Below, one piece after another: positions 52,201 to 62,324 of a stretch of 64,000 bases of DNA. This DNA comes from Phalacrocorax aristotelis (taxonomy: Eukaryota > Chordata > Aves > Suliformes > Phalacrocoracidae). Position numbers and translations under genes: made by a program. The DNA is taken from contig NC_134311.1 in NCBI RefSeq assembly GCF_949628215.1, forward strand, positions 19,902,582 to 19,966,581, in the 5' to 3' direction. The notes under the pieces are model-generated. The model had not been told where the DNA came from, ran no database searches, and saw nothing but the letters and a program-made list of their open reading frames with translations. Positions within the stretch are counted from its first letter, which is position 1. Each line of letters begins with the position of its first letter.

Positions 52201-55094
52201 CACTCTAAGTTCTATCTTTGAGAGCAGGAAAGGTGACAAGGTGCAGAATATAGGCATATATAGTCAGTCACCAAGCCAACACCACTAGCTAGCTATTCTT
52301 TTATGCAACACTTTCAAATTCCTATTTATGTAGGAGGTTGAGTGCATTAAGTTTCTCAATACTCCACCTGCTTGCCAAAGGTGCTGCTCACATGAAAGCA
52401 GACACTTGAACACAGTGCTCTTCTACCAAATTCACAGGCTGACACTAGGTTTTTTCCAAATCCACTGTAATTTCCAGTTATTGAGCTACTTGCAATGGGG
52501 GACAGGAAAGATCAACAGCTTTGAGATTTATTTTCCATCTCTCTACACACTACTGCATAGCAAAACAAAACATCTTATTTCCCTGCCACCCACAAAATTA
52601 CTTTGTCTATAGGTATCCTTCTTCCTTCTGCTATTGTCTTCTTGTTATTCAAGTATGCTGGGTAAATGCAGATGAATCTGAAAAGAGAAAACAGTGCGTT
52701 TCAGTGAATAATATCAACTCCTTAATTGTTTATGCAGTATTTTCCTAGTAAAATGAAAAAAAAAAATCTCATGGCTACAACACAAAAGCTCCCACTGCAG
52801 CTAACGACAACCATTTATTTTCCCTAGACCAACGAGTAAGTTGTTGCAAAACCCCATATGAGTTATCCAGGTCACTGCACGACCATTTGGCTGAAACGTT
52901 CCTTGCATGATACCACTTTTTGGGGCACAGTCCATACAAAGGAAAGTGCTATTTATCTTGAGAAGAAAAGAAGGTTGAAAGAGCCTGTTTTGACCCACTT
53001 TTCAAACCCCTGAAACCTAGAATAAAGCATACACATCTCCCTGAAAAGAACTAAAAGGTTTCCTGAAGAGGCTGTAATACACTAACTGCTAAGTTCTTGA
53101 TAGAAGCAAGAAGCAGAGTGGGTTTTATTTGCTATGGATTTGCTTTTTATTTTCTTCCTATTCACACACAGATAAAACCAGATATAAGTTATGAAGCCTC
53201 GGAAAATCCATGCTTAGAAACTTGCTTAAGATTTTTCAGTAGATTTAAACCTGTCAAGCACATACAGGGGACAAAAGTAATAGATCCTCAATTATACTTA
53301 ACAAACAATAAGAAATCAGTTAGCTGAGGTCTACAAGGAGAGCCTGAAAAATGCCTACAATCTGAACAAGGAGCTATGATAGCATTACAAAACAAAGAAG
53401 CAGAATATAAGCAAATAATCTGGAGCAGATGGATATTCACAGAACCATAGAATCATTAAGGTTGGAAAAGACCTCTAGGATCATCAAGTCCAACCATCAA
53501 CCTAACACTACCATGCCTCCTAAACCATGTCCCAAAGTGCCATGTCTACACGTGCTCTGAACACCTCCAGGGATGGTGACTCCACCACCTCTCTGGGCAG
53601 CCTGGTCCAATGCCTGACTGACCACTCTTTCAGTAAAGGCATTTTTCCTAATATCCAATCTAAACCTCCCCTGATGCAGCTTGAAGCTGTTTCCTCTCAT
53701 TCTATCACAAGTAACCTGGGAGAAGAGACCAACACCCACGTCGCTACAACCTCCATTCAGGTAGTTGTAGAGAGCAATAAGGTCTCCCCTCAGCCTCCTC
53801 TTCTTCAGGCTAAACAAACCCAGTTCCCTCAACCTCTCCTCATAAGACCTGCTTTCCAGACCCTTCACCAGATTCGTTGTCCTTCTCTGGACACACTCCA
53901 GCACCACGATGTCCTTCTTGTAATGAGGGGCCCAAAACTGACAACAATATTCAAGGTGTGGCCTCACCAGTACCAAGTACAGGGGCACGATCGCCTCCTT
54001 GCTCCTGCTGGCCACACTATTCCTGATACAAACCAGGATGCCATTGGCCTTCTTGGCCACCTGGGCACACTGCTGGCTCATGTTCAGGCAGCTGTCAGCC
54101 AGCACCCCCAGGTCCTTCTCTGCCAGGCAGCTCTCCAGCCACTCTTCCCCAAGCCTGTAGCGTTGCATGGGTTTGTTGTGACCAAAGTGCAGGACCCAGC
54201 ACTTGGCCTTGTTAAACCTCAGAGATGGGCCCAGCCCACTGATCCAGCTTGTTCAGATCCCTCTGCAGAGCCTTCCTACCCTCAAGCAGATCAACACTCC
54301 TGCCCAATTTGGTGTCACCTGCAAACTTACTGAGGGTGCACTTATCTTCTCATCCAGACCACTGATGAAGCTATTAAACAAGACTAGCCCCAAAACTAAG
54401 CCCTGAGGAACCCTGTTCATGACCAAACACCAACTGGATTCAGTTCGTTGGAGACTGGGATGGATCACTGATCCTTACTGCCTCCAAGGCTATATCTCCT
54501 GCTGCCTTTAAAACTAGCCTCAGACATCTCAACTGTTGTTACTCTTCTCCTCCTAAATACCTTTTCACTGATACTTTCCCCTATCAGCTACAGCCCTCTT
54601 TACGAGCCGTCTTGTAGTTCTGTGAGAGCTGCACAGTTGTGCGCAGGAAATTTTCAGTCTCCTTACCGACGTTCACAGCCATCACCATACAACGCTGACC
54701 ACCACCACCTCTTGCTGGGTTTGCCTTTTCCGACCGTTAAATAAGACGAACGCCAGCTGCATCACACCCAACGCCCGGCCGCGTTACATAATATGTTACT
54801 GGAACACCACCGCACGTGCTCGAGAAGGCCGTCAGAGCTGCAGGCCTGAACCACCTCCCGCCGCCCCCTGCCGCCCCGTCCCCCCGCCAGCCGGGCGGGC
54901 CGCCGCCCCCTCGCCGCCCGGGGAGCAGCTCCCTGGGGCAGCCGCCCGCCCGCCGGCCGGCCGCGGCCCTGCTCCACGGAAGGGCGCCGACAGCCTCCGA
55001 CAAGCGGGCAGAACGCGCGCCCCCGCCGCCCGTAAGGGCAGAGCCTACGTTACCGCTCCTTGTCAGCCGGAGAACCGGCAGCAGCGGCAGCCAT
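49067..55094 (-). CDS. SRP19: Signal recognition particle 19 kDa protein
   Basis: SRP19 binds the SRP (7SL) RNA helices 6 and 8 in the nucleus and prepares the RNA for SRP54 binding, so it is needed for co-translational targeting to the ER. Coding exons on the minus strand are 55054-55094, 52602-52677, 51533-51604, 50235-50346 and 49067-49200. They join in frame to 144 codons plus TGA, the same length as the human protein. Landmarks in order are [93 protein letters not shown] and a lysine/glycine-rich tail ending [10 protein letters not shown]. All introns are GT-AG. It converges on REEP5, as in other vertebrates. Confidence 0.98.
49201..50234 (-). other. SRP19 intron 4
   Basis: Intron sequence with no recognised element. 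Confidence 0.75.
50235..50346 (-). CDS. SRP19: SRP19 coding exon 4 (residues 64-100)
   Basis: Follows TGACAG; encodes [20 protein letters not shown] then [17 protein letters not shown]. The donor GTGAGT leaves one base of an Arg codon. Confidence 0.95.
50347..51532 (-). other. SRP19 intron 3
   Basis: Intron sequence with no recognised element. A poly-T/poly-A tract lies at about 51513-51526. Confidence 0.75.
51533..51604 (-). CDS. SRP19: SRP19 coding exon 3 (residues 40-63)
   Basis: Follows TCAACAG; encodes [20 protein letters not shown] then VLLE. Donor is GTAATT, next to a long poly-A tract. Confidence 0.96.
51605..52601 (-). other. SRP19 intron 2
   Basis: Intron sequence with no recognised element apart from an A-rich run near 51789-51804. 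Confidence 0.75.
52602..52677 (-). CDS. SRP19: SRP19 coding exon 2 (residues 14-39)
   Basis: Follows TTTTCAG; encodes [20 protein letters not shown] then IPIDK. Donor is GTAATT. Confidence 0.96.
52678..55053 (-). other. SRP19 intron 1
   Basis: A 2.4-kb intron carrying one CR1 in the gene's own orientation (53441-54440). The exon-1 end lies in the CpG island. Confidence 0.8.
53441..54440 (-). mobile_element. CR1 LINE, 5'-truncated, 3' end of ORF2 plus 3' UTR
   Basis: On the minus strand an uninterrupted 223-codon frame reads [40 protein letters not shown] and [20 protein letters not shown], ending [10 protein letters not shown] and a stop. The 3'-UTR tail at the left edge is the complement of CCTTAATGATTCTATGGTTC. 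It is very similar to the copy at 17645-18551, so it is of comparable recent age. It lacks the endonuclease and most of the reverse transcriptase. Confidence 0.95.
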
Positions 55095-55560
55095 GACGAG
55101 GACAGAAGTCGGGTAAAAACCGACGCCGCACCACCAGCGACGCTCGCCAGCGACCCCCTCCCCGCCGCCGACAAATCCCGCCCCCGCCTGAGAGGCCCGG
55201 CAATCCCATTGGCCGGCGGTGCTGTCCCTACAGCGCGATCGCCCTGTCAGGAAGTGCGACGTGGAATCGCTGGGCCCCGCGCGCTGCACCGCCGCGTATA
55301 CGCTTTTGCGGTGGGGTGGAGCGGAAGGCCGGAGGGGGCCAGACCCTTCCTTGCTGGGGCTGGCGGGAGGGCGGTGGGGTGTGGGTTTATGAGGGAGGGG
55401 GGTCCTCGGTTAGTGCTGGCGGCGGGGTGCGGGACTGTGAGGGCAGGAGCTTCTCGCTCAGGGCGGGCGGCGAGGTACGGATCTCTGAGGGGACGCCGGA
55501 GCGCCTCTGTGCCCATAACTCGGTGTGTTAGCTCGGGGCACGTCGCGGGCACAGCCGGAT
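54740..55560. promoter_or_regulatory. SRP19: CpG-island promoter of SRP19
   Basis: A very GC- and CpG-rich block spans exon 1 of SRP19 and its upstream flank. Upstream of the start lie a CCAAT box on the minus strand (ATTGG at 55208-55212) and an ETS-type CAGGAAGTG (55248-55256), common in housekeeping promoters. Long open frames on both strands here are compositional. Confidence 0.75.
55054..55094 (-). CDS. SRP19: SRP19 coding exon 1 (residues 1-13 plus 2 nt)
   Basis: ATG at 55094-55092; encodes [13 protein letters not shown] plus CG, with a GTAACG donor. It lies in a CpG island. Confidence 0.95.
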
Positions 55561-55899
55561 GACCGGCCGGGACTGCGCGTCGGCCCGTGGCCCATGGTGG
55601 ATGGAATGAGGAGAGCCGAGGAGCTGGAGCTGGCGGACTAAACGGGGTCTGCGTGAACCACGGCCGGCCGGAGGCGACACCGCAGGCTCCTGAGAACTCT
55701 TCTTTCTGCAGAATTTAGAGCAGCTGGTGGGCTGATTGCTGCGGCCGCCGTGCCTGCCACACGTGTACAACATGCACTCCTAGTGGTTGTGCCAGAGTGC
55801 GACAGTGGTCATGCACACCATGAATGCAGTACAGAAGCTAATAAAAGATAAGCCCAGAGGGTGGTGATCAGATACCCGAAATCTAATTGGAGACCAATG
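55561..55899. other. Upstream flank of SRP19
   Basis: GC-rich shoulder of the promoter island grading into repeat-dense sequence. No gene recognised. Confidence 0.5.
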
Positions 55900-56130
55900 C
55901 TTACCGGTGTGCCCTGGTGGTCAATACGAGATCCAACCTCTTTTAACACATTCATTAACGAGCTGGATGATGAGGGAGAGTGCACCATCAGCAAGTTCAC
56001 AGATGACACCAAACTGGGAGGAGGGGTCGATACACCAGAAAGTCATGATGCCATCCAGAGGGACCTGAACAAGCTGGAGAAATGGGCTGACAGGAACTGC
56101 ATGCACTTCAGCAAGGGGAAGTGAAAAGTC
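55900..56130 (+). mobile_element. CR1 LINE fragment, reverse-transcriptase part
   Basis: Plus-strand translation contains FINELDDEGECTISKFTDDT, then KLGGGVDTPESHDAIQRDLN and KLEKWADRNCMHFSKGK. This is the region around the CR1 reverse-transcriptase catalytic motif (here FTDD, usually FADD). It is truncated at both ends and belongs to a different subfamily from the 17645 copy. Confidence 0.88.
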
Positions 56131-56870
56131 CTACAGCCAACCACCCCACACCTCCCCTCCCTCCCAAATTTAAAAGATTCTCTCGAGAGCTGTTGAACCA
56201 AATGAAACAAGTGGTTTTCTGACATTGCAGTGTCTAGAAGTTGTTGCACCTTTGGAAACCTTTGCTACGTTTCACAGTGGCGGTGCTTCCTCTTCCTGGA
56301 CTTCACAGGGCATCCCTTCACAGGCTTGCAGCAGTCGTGCTCTGGGTTGTGCCCACTCGGGTCTCGAGGACCTCCAGGGTCCCAGGGGCTCTCACACCCT
56401 TTTTGGGCTACCCACTCCACGGTTTAGTGATCCGCACAGTGAATTCTGCCCCCTTCTCTCCCGCCTGAAGCTCTGTAGTTTCAGCCGATGCCACTGTCTC
56501 TCACCCTCCTGCCAGGCGCTGCTGGGAAGACTCTGTCCCCACCCTCTTGGTCTCTTCCCCACAGGCACCCGGGCGTGCTGTTGGGTGCCCCAAAGCCTTT
56601 TCTGCTCCATGCTGAAGCACTTGACCCTCCTGGAAGGGCAAGTGCTCCAGCCCCACCATCTCAGTGGCCTCCCCCGAGCCCCTCTGGTTTATTGACGTGT
56701 CTCCTGTCTGAGGCCCCTAGATGTGGCATAGGGCCTGGCTGAGGCCTTACGGGTGCCAAGCAGAAGGGATCAACCCTGCCCCACCGGCTAGGGAAGAAAG
56801 ATAGGAGAAATCCCTGAGAGCAAGCCAAACGCTGCCCCTGACCTCCCAGGGGAGGTCAAAGAGCAGCGAA
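56131..56870. other. GC-rich intergenic sequence
   Basis: No gene recognised. Three overlapping plus-strand open stretches (up to 156 codons) and one minus-strand stretch carry no conserved motif and look compositional. Confidence 0.5.
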
Positions 56871-58556
56871 CAGAATGGAATGGAATGGAACAGAGTAGTC
56901 CAGTTGGAAGGGACCTACAATGATCATCTAGTCCAACTGCCTGACCACTTCAGGGCTGGCCAGAAGTTAAAGCATGCTATTAAGGATATTGTCCAAATGC
57001 CTCTTCAACACTGGCAGGCTTGGGGCATCAACCACCTCTGCAGGAAGCCTGTTCCAGCGTTTGCCCACCCTCTTGGTGAAGAAGTGTTTCCTCATGTCAA
57101 GTCTGAACCTCCCCTGGCGCAGCTTTGAACCATTCCCAGGCGTCGTGTCGCTGGATCGCAGGGAGAAGAGATCAGCACCTCCCTCTCCGCTTCCCCTGCT
57201 CGGGAAGCCGTCGAGAGCAATGCGGTCGCCCCTCAGCCTCCTTTTCTGCAAACTAGACAAACCCTGTGTCCTCAGCCGCTCCTCACAGGACATGCCTTCC
57301 AGCCCTTCCAGCAGCTTTGTTGCCCTCCTCTGGACACACTCAGGTGCCTTCGCACCCTTCGTGAACTGCGGGGCCCAGAACCGCACACAGCGCTCAAGGT
57401 GAGGCCGCTCCCACGCTGAATACGGTGGGATAATCACCTCCTTTGGCTGGCTGGCTGTGGCTGTGTTTGATGCTCGCCAGGATGCGGTTTGCCCTCTTGG
57501 CTGCCAGGGCACACCTCTGACTCCTGTTGAGCCTGCTGTCAACCAGCACCCGCAGATCCCTTTCTGCAGGGCGGCTCTCCAGCTGCTCCTCTGCCAACTT
57601 ACACTTGTGCCCGGCGTTCCTCCCTCCCAGGTGCAGAATCTGGCATTTGGACTTGTTAAATTTCATCCCATTAATCGTTGCCCAATGCTCCAATCTATCT
57701 AGCTCCCCCTGCAAGGCCTCCTATCCCTCGAGAGAGTCAAAAGCACCTCCCAGTTAAGTATCAACAACAGGCTTGCTAATGTGCATTCAACTCCTGTCTC
57801 CAGGTGACTGATACAAATATCGAACAGGACTGAGCCCTGAGGAACACCGCTGGTGACCAGTCACCAGCCAGAGGTAGCCCCCGTCGCTAGAGCCCCTTGA
57901 GCCCTGCCGTTCAGCCAGTTCTTCACCCAGCGCACCATGCACCTGCTCACCTCCAGCTGGACTACTTGTCCGGAAAGGTGCTGTGAGGGACGGTGTCCAG
58001 AGCCTTACTAAAATCCCCAAAAGCTACATGCACCGCCTTGCCTTCATCCCCCAGGCGGGTGACCATATCGTAGACGGATATCAAATTAATGAAACGGGAC
58101 TTTCCCTTTGTGAGGCCGTGTTGGCCATGCCTGATGACTACACTGTCCTTGAAATGCCTTTCAACAGCACCCAGCATCATCTTCTCCATAATTTTTCCCG
58201 GTGCTGAGGTGAGACTAACAGGGCTGTAGTTTCCTGGCTCTTCCCTCGTGCCCTTCTTGTAAATTGGACTAACGCTGAGGAGCTCCAAGTAAGCAGGGAC
58301 CTCGCCAGACTCCCAAGACCTTTGGCAGATGATTGAGAGGGGTCCTGCCGTAACACCCGCTAGCTCCTTCTCTACTCTGGGATGAATCCCATCTGGCCCC
58401 ACGGATTTAGGAACATTCAATGGGTGCAACTGGCCCCTTACAGTTTTGGTGTCCACAAACAGAAAGGCGCTGTTCCCACAGTTGTGGTCCTCCACGTCAG
58501 AGGGCCGGGCAGCCCAAGGTCTATCAGTATGATTCTTGTTTTCAGTGTTCACCCCA
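56871..58556 (-). mobile_element. CR1 LINE, about 1.7 kb with reverse-transcriptase domain
   Basis: Read on the minus strand, the element runs from KSVGPDGIHPRVEKELAGVT, YKKGTREEPGNYSPVSLTSA and IRHGQHGLTKGKSRFINLIS (reverse-transcriptase fingers and palm) through DRLEHWATINGMKFNKSKCQ to the C-terminal LRTQGLSSLQKRRLRGDRIA. It ends with a 3' UTR and a GGAAT-type microsatellite at its left edge (56875-56890). The reading frame is broken into several frames, so it is older than the 17645 and 53441 copies. It is 5'-truncated and lacks the endonuclease. Confidence 0.93.
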
Positions 58557-59299
58557 TCCCCCTGCAGACTCCAGCTGGGGGAAGCTGGGCCCCATCCGTC
58601 CCACATCTGAGCTGGGGCCCCAGCACTACGTCCACCCTGGCCCACGGTGTGGCAGGAACTGAAGACAAAAACCCATCTGGAGAAGTGACCGTGTCCTGTG
58701 GTGTCTCCATGGTGGGCGAGGGGTGCAACCTCCTTTGGCAAATGGACAGCCAGAGCTTGGGGTTGGGGGCATTGGTTTGGGGATTTTCTCCTACTCGTTG
58801 AGCCATCAAAGTGCTGCCTTTGGTGTGCCATGGGAGGAAGCCGGGGATCCCAGAGGGCTGGCCAGCAACGCTGGGCCGTGGAGAGAGCCTGTGTGACTTT
58901 GTCCTGCAGCCTCCCAGGGAGGCAGGAGGTGTTATCGAAGGAAGCCTCCTGCCGCGTGAGCCTATCGACGCCTGCCATGGCCAGAGCGACCTGACGGGGC
59001 CCCGGCAAGACACGTCCAAGGCCTCGGTGGCTGGCGTGACGCACCGATGCTGAGCACGAGAGAAGCGATGGGGGATGGAAGGGGCCGTGGCGTTGCAGTA
59101 TCCCCAGGCACGTGTGCCCCTGGGGCCGGAGCGCTGCCACAGTGAGTGCCGCAGGCAAGGATGGCCCGTGGTGCGCGCACAACGGACGCTGATGTCACTG
59201 AGCGACGGGGTTCTGATGTTACCAAGGGATGGCCTGTGATGTCCCTGAGCGACGGATTGTGACCAGGTGTCCCTCGGTGCTTATATCCGGGCAGTAAGT
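58557..59299. other. Unassigned GC-rich segment
   Basis: GC-rich sequence between a CR1 and a reverse LTR. It contains three imperfect 24-25 bp units starting TGATGT at about 59191, 59215 and 59238, two of them reading TGAGCGACGG. No known repeat or coding domain is recognised. It could be part of the upstream region of the Topors-like gene, displaced by the LTR insertion. Confidence 0.4.
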
Positions 59300-59856
59300 C
59301 TGGTTTTTTTTCAGCCACAGTGTAAACTAAGCACTATGCAGCCATTTGCTTACCCCGCTGACCCCTGCGGGATGGGGGAGAGAATCGGAAGAGCAAAAGG
59401 AAAAAAAAAACTTATGGGTTGAGATAAGAAAAATAAAATAATGGTAGTAATAACAAAAATGATAATGTATTGAAAAGGAAAAGGGGAAAATGGAAAAAGG
59501 GAATATACCAAAACCACAAACGAAATGACCGCTTACCAGTTGCTGACCGATTCTGCTGGTTCTGAAGCAAGATTGCTGCCTCCTTTCCACTGCAATTTTT
59601 CCCAGTTAACGTACTGGGCGTGACGTTACATGATAAGGAATATCTCTTTGGCCGATTCGAATCTGCTCACTTACTGTTCCCAACCGTTCCAGGCATACTG
59701 TGTACCTGGCAGAGCATGGGAAGCTAGAAAAGTCCTTGACTAGTATAAACACTACCTAGCAACAACTAAAACATCAGTGTGTTATCAACATTATTTTCAT
59801 ACTATGTACAGCTACAAAGAAGAATAATAAGTCTATCCCTTCTAAAACTGTGAACA
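59300..59856 (-). mobile_element. Solo LTR of an avian endogenous retrovirus (group A)
   Basis: Read on the minus strand it opens TGTTCACAGTTTTAGAAGGG, has the family's 'GCTTCCCATGCTCTGCCAGG' segment, and closes with '..AAACCA' at 59300. A near-perfect 5-bp repeat flanks it (AAGTC at 59295-59299, GAGTC at 59857-59861). No internal region is present. It is more diverged than the 47285 copy, so probably somewhat older. Confidence 0.85.
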
Positions 59857-60039
59857 GAGTCCCAGCCCACAGGCTCGTGCCTTCACTCCGCCCAAATGAG
59901 TACGCGAGGTCTGGAGTGTTGTGCAAGGCTGTGGTTGATGCTGAGGTCGTCCCAGGGAGTTGTTGAGTGCAGCCCTTGGTGCCCGACCCCAGAGCCGTCA
60001 GAGGATTTTCCCCGGCCCTGCCACTTTCCAGAAGCCGGG

Positions 60040-60470
60040 GCACTCAGGAGGCGCGCTCGCAGCAGCAGAGGTGAGCTGTGCAGGAAACCTCACCCTGGGG
60101 AGCTGGGAGGGTTTCCTTCTTGAGGGACCTGGCCATTTCTTCTGCCCCTTGTTGGGCCAGCCAACACCTGTGTCCTCTCTTCCTTTCCTAGCTCAACACC
60201 TGCTGCTGCAGCGGCAGTGAGAGGGAGCGGCCTGTCACCGCCAGCTCCCCGCAGCCCCCGCAGCACCGCAGCAGCAGAGGTGAGCTGTGCGGGGAAACCT
60301 CACCCTGGGGAGCTGGGAGGGTTTCCTTCTTGAGGGACCTGGCCATTTCTTCCATCCCTTGTCGGGCCAGCCAACACCTGTGTCCTCTCTTCCTTTCCTA
60401 GCTTGACACCTGCTGCTGCAGCAGCGGTGAGAGGGAGCGGCTTGTCACCGCCAGCTCCCCGCAGCCCACC
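60040..60470. repeat. Tandem duplication of about 210 bp in the Topors-like leader
   Basis: The unit around 60062-60270 recurs at 60271-60470. Period is 209-210 bp. Each unit carries GCAGCAGAGGTGAGCTGTGC (a splice-donor context), then a 'CCTCACCCTGGGGAGCTGGG' segment, and TCCTTTCCTAG (an acceptor context), then ACACCTGCTGCTGCAGC. The two units differ at a modest number of positions. Confidence 0.9.
60071..60401 (+). other. Two predicted short introns in the Topors-like 5' leader
   Basis: Splice-site consensus predicts introns 60071-60191 (121 bp) and 60280-60401 (122 bp). They flank an 88-nt exon at 60192-60279 and join a last exon starting 60402. The exon has an in-frame stop, so it would be 5' UTR. 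This is prediction from motifs only, with no transcript support. Confidence 0.5.
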
Positions 60471-60486
60471 GCAGCACGTGGAGAGC

Positions 60487-61362
60487 ATGGGCACAGAGCT
60501 GGAGAACCGCTGCCCAATCTGCCTGGACAGCTGGGAGAGGGCCGGCTACGTGGTGCCATGCCTCCACCAGTTCTGTTACACCTGCATCCTGCGGTGGGCT
60601 GAGAGCAAGCCCGAGTGCCCCCTCTGCAAGAGGAGGGTGAGCTCCATCGTGCACTCGGTGCGGGCGGACGACGACTTTGTGGAACACATCATCCCACCGC
60701 CTGCAGCACCATCAGTCGTCGTCCAGCCAACAGCAGGAGCTCCTGGACAGCCAGCCGCCCACAGCCTCCGTCACCTGGCAGGACCCCGGCCAGCAGCCGC
60801 GGGGCCGCTGCCCTGGGCTCCAGTGGGCGGCTTCCATGCCACGGTCTGGGCATCCCTCTTCCGCATGTACCCTGCTGTCCTCCAACCCCTACTGCCCTGG
60901 CTGCATCAGGAGCTGGGGCAGCTCCTTGACGATGCCCAGGAAGCAGCAGCAGCGCAGAGCCTCGCCATATCCAGCCTGCAATACTTTGGCCTGGATGAGG
61001 AGGCTCTGGTCCAGCTGCTGCGGGCCTCCTTGGGCAGGCGCACAAGGAGCTTTGTCCAGCGGCTGATTGCCACCGTCCTGCGCCGGTGCAGCGGGGAGGC
61101 CCGACGTGTGCTGGAGCTGGGGGAGGCTCGTGCAGCCGAGGAGCGGGAGGGCAGCCCTGCGGCTGCCCCCGGCCCCACTGCCTCCCGAGGGGAGTCTCCT
61201 GCCCCCAGCCCAGCCCTTCATGGGGGTCGCGGCAGTGCCCCCTCTGCCCCCCTTCCCACCCGTGGGGAGCAAGAAGAGGCCCAGGAGGACCCAGAGGAGG
61301 CTGTGCCCGGGCCCTCCACGCATAGCGGAGGCAGCGAGCACTCCCGTGGGGGGCCCCGGTGA
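60487..61362 (+). CDS. Topors-like RING-finger E3 ubiquitin ligase
   Basis: An uninterrupted 291-codon frame. The N-terminal C3HC4 RING has C9, C12, C25, H27, C30, C33, C44 and C47, within RCPICLDSWERAGYVVPCLH and KPECPLCKRR. Then comes SSIVHSVRADDDFVEHII, which resembles the sequence after the RING in TOPORS. A second conserved block, FRMYPAVLQPLLPWLHQELG through SLQYFGLDEEALVQLLRASL, matches the TOPORS segment that follows its RING. By family the protein is a ubiquitin (in TOPORS also SUMO) E3 ligase, probably nuclear. Human TOPORS is about 1,045 aa, so this is a short form lacking the long Arg/Ser-rich tail. The C-terminal third is Pro/Gly/Ala/Glu-rich and likely disordered. The start has a strong context (A at -3, G at +4). 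After the TGA the same frame stays open. The gene sits between two LTRs. Confidence 0.85.
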   Translation: MGTELENRCPICLDSWERAGYVVPCLHQFCYTCILRWAESKPECPLCKRRVSSIVHSVRADDDFVEHIIPPPAAPSVVVQPTAGAPGQPAAHSLRHLAGPRPAAAGPLPWAPVGGFHATVWASLFRMYPAVLQPLLPWLHQELGQLLDDAQEAAAAQSLAISSLQYFGLDEEALVQLLRASLGRRTRSFVQRLIATVLRRCSGEARRVLELGEARAAEEREGSPAAAPGPTASRGESPAPSPALHGGRGSAPSAPLPTRGEQEEAQEDPEEAVPGPSTHSGGSEHSRGGPR

Positions 61363-62324
61363 CCTCTGATGAGGAGGGCCGGCAGCTCTGAGGACCCTTC
61401 CCAGCCCCCCAGAAGCCACCCCGTTGTCGGTGAGGCTGGGAGGGTGCCTCAGGGACCGGCTAAAGCGGGGCCGAGCCACAGCTGGGGCACATACCAGCCC
61501 CTTGTGGTCCTGGCACCTCATAAAAGCAAAGGAAAGCATGAGAAGTGCAGAAGTAGTCTCGGTCCTGCTCTCAATCCCGTGGGCACTGCTCTCGCCAGCT
61601 GTGCTGCTCTCTACCCCTCCTCTGGTGCTACGGCCACCGCTTCCTCATGTGTTGATAAAGGAAAATGGGGCCTAATGCCCTGCTCTTGCAGGCCCCCTTT
61701 GCATGATGTGAGTGCCATGGAGCCTGGGAGTGGCATGGCGCCTTGCCCACCACTCATGCGACATGTCCCTGCCGTAACTGAGGTGCAGCAAGGCAAGCCC
61801 CTCTGGCCTTGCAAGGCCCCTCGTCTGCAAGCAGGGTGCCAGAGGGCCTGGCCGTGTGCTTTTGCAGGGCCTCTGTGTGCTGTTGAGAGTGGCTGCCTGG
61901 TCTTGCTGCACCTCTTCCGTCTCCTTCATGTCTCCTGCCGGAGGCCCCAAAGAGGACATGGGGCCAACGCAGAGGCAGCCACGCGAGATGAGGGGAGAGA
62001 CCGTAGGCGGCCGCTGAGTTTGGCACCGAGAGCTGCTGCCGGGCCCCAGCTAAAGACCCAGATCCCAGTGCCAGGCCCACAGGTGATCCGGCATGCCTCG
62101 GGCACGCGGCAGGAACCCGGGGAGCGGCGGAGCAGGGGGAGGCTCTGCGGGCGCGCAGGCAGAAAGCAGCAAGAGCAGGCCAGGCCCCGCCGCTCTGGGC
62201 CTGCAATAAAGGCCAGAGGGTCTGCCCTGGGAGGAGAACCCGGCTGCAGGAGACGGGCTCTCTCTGGAGACCACACAGTGCATGAGAGCAGCCGCCTTCA
62301 GGGGGGTCTGGCAGGGTATGCTTG
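61363..62324 (+). other. Probable 3' UTR of the Topors-like gene
   Basis: GC-rich sequence in the same frame as the upstream CDS that remains open well past the stop. It carries no recognised domain. It contains the AATAAA at 62205 and ends at the LTR start. Confidence 0.45.
62205..62210 (+). terminator. Candidate polyadenylation signal for the Topors-like gene
   Basis: AATAAA in the context CTGCAATAAAGGCCAG, about 840 nt past the stop and just before the next LTR. Confidence 0.5.

Noticed and set aside
54737-55562. Open frames up to 248 codons across SRP19 exon 1
   Set aside because: They sit in the SRP19 CpG island, are antisense or out of frame to SRP19, and have no domain content.
57962-59182. 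A 406-codon minus-strand frame as a novel gene
   Set aside because: Its C-terminal part is CR1 reverse transcriptase (KSVGPDGIHPR and onward). The upstream part has no recognised domain and is GC-rich non-coding sequence.
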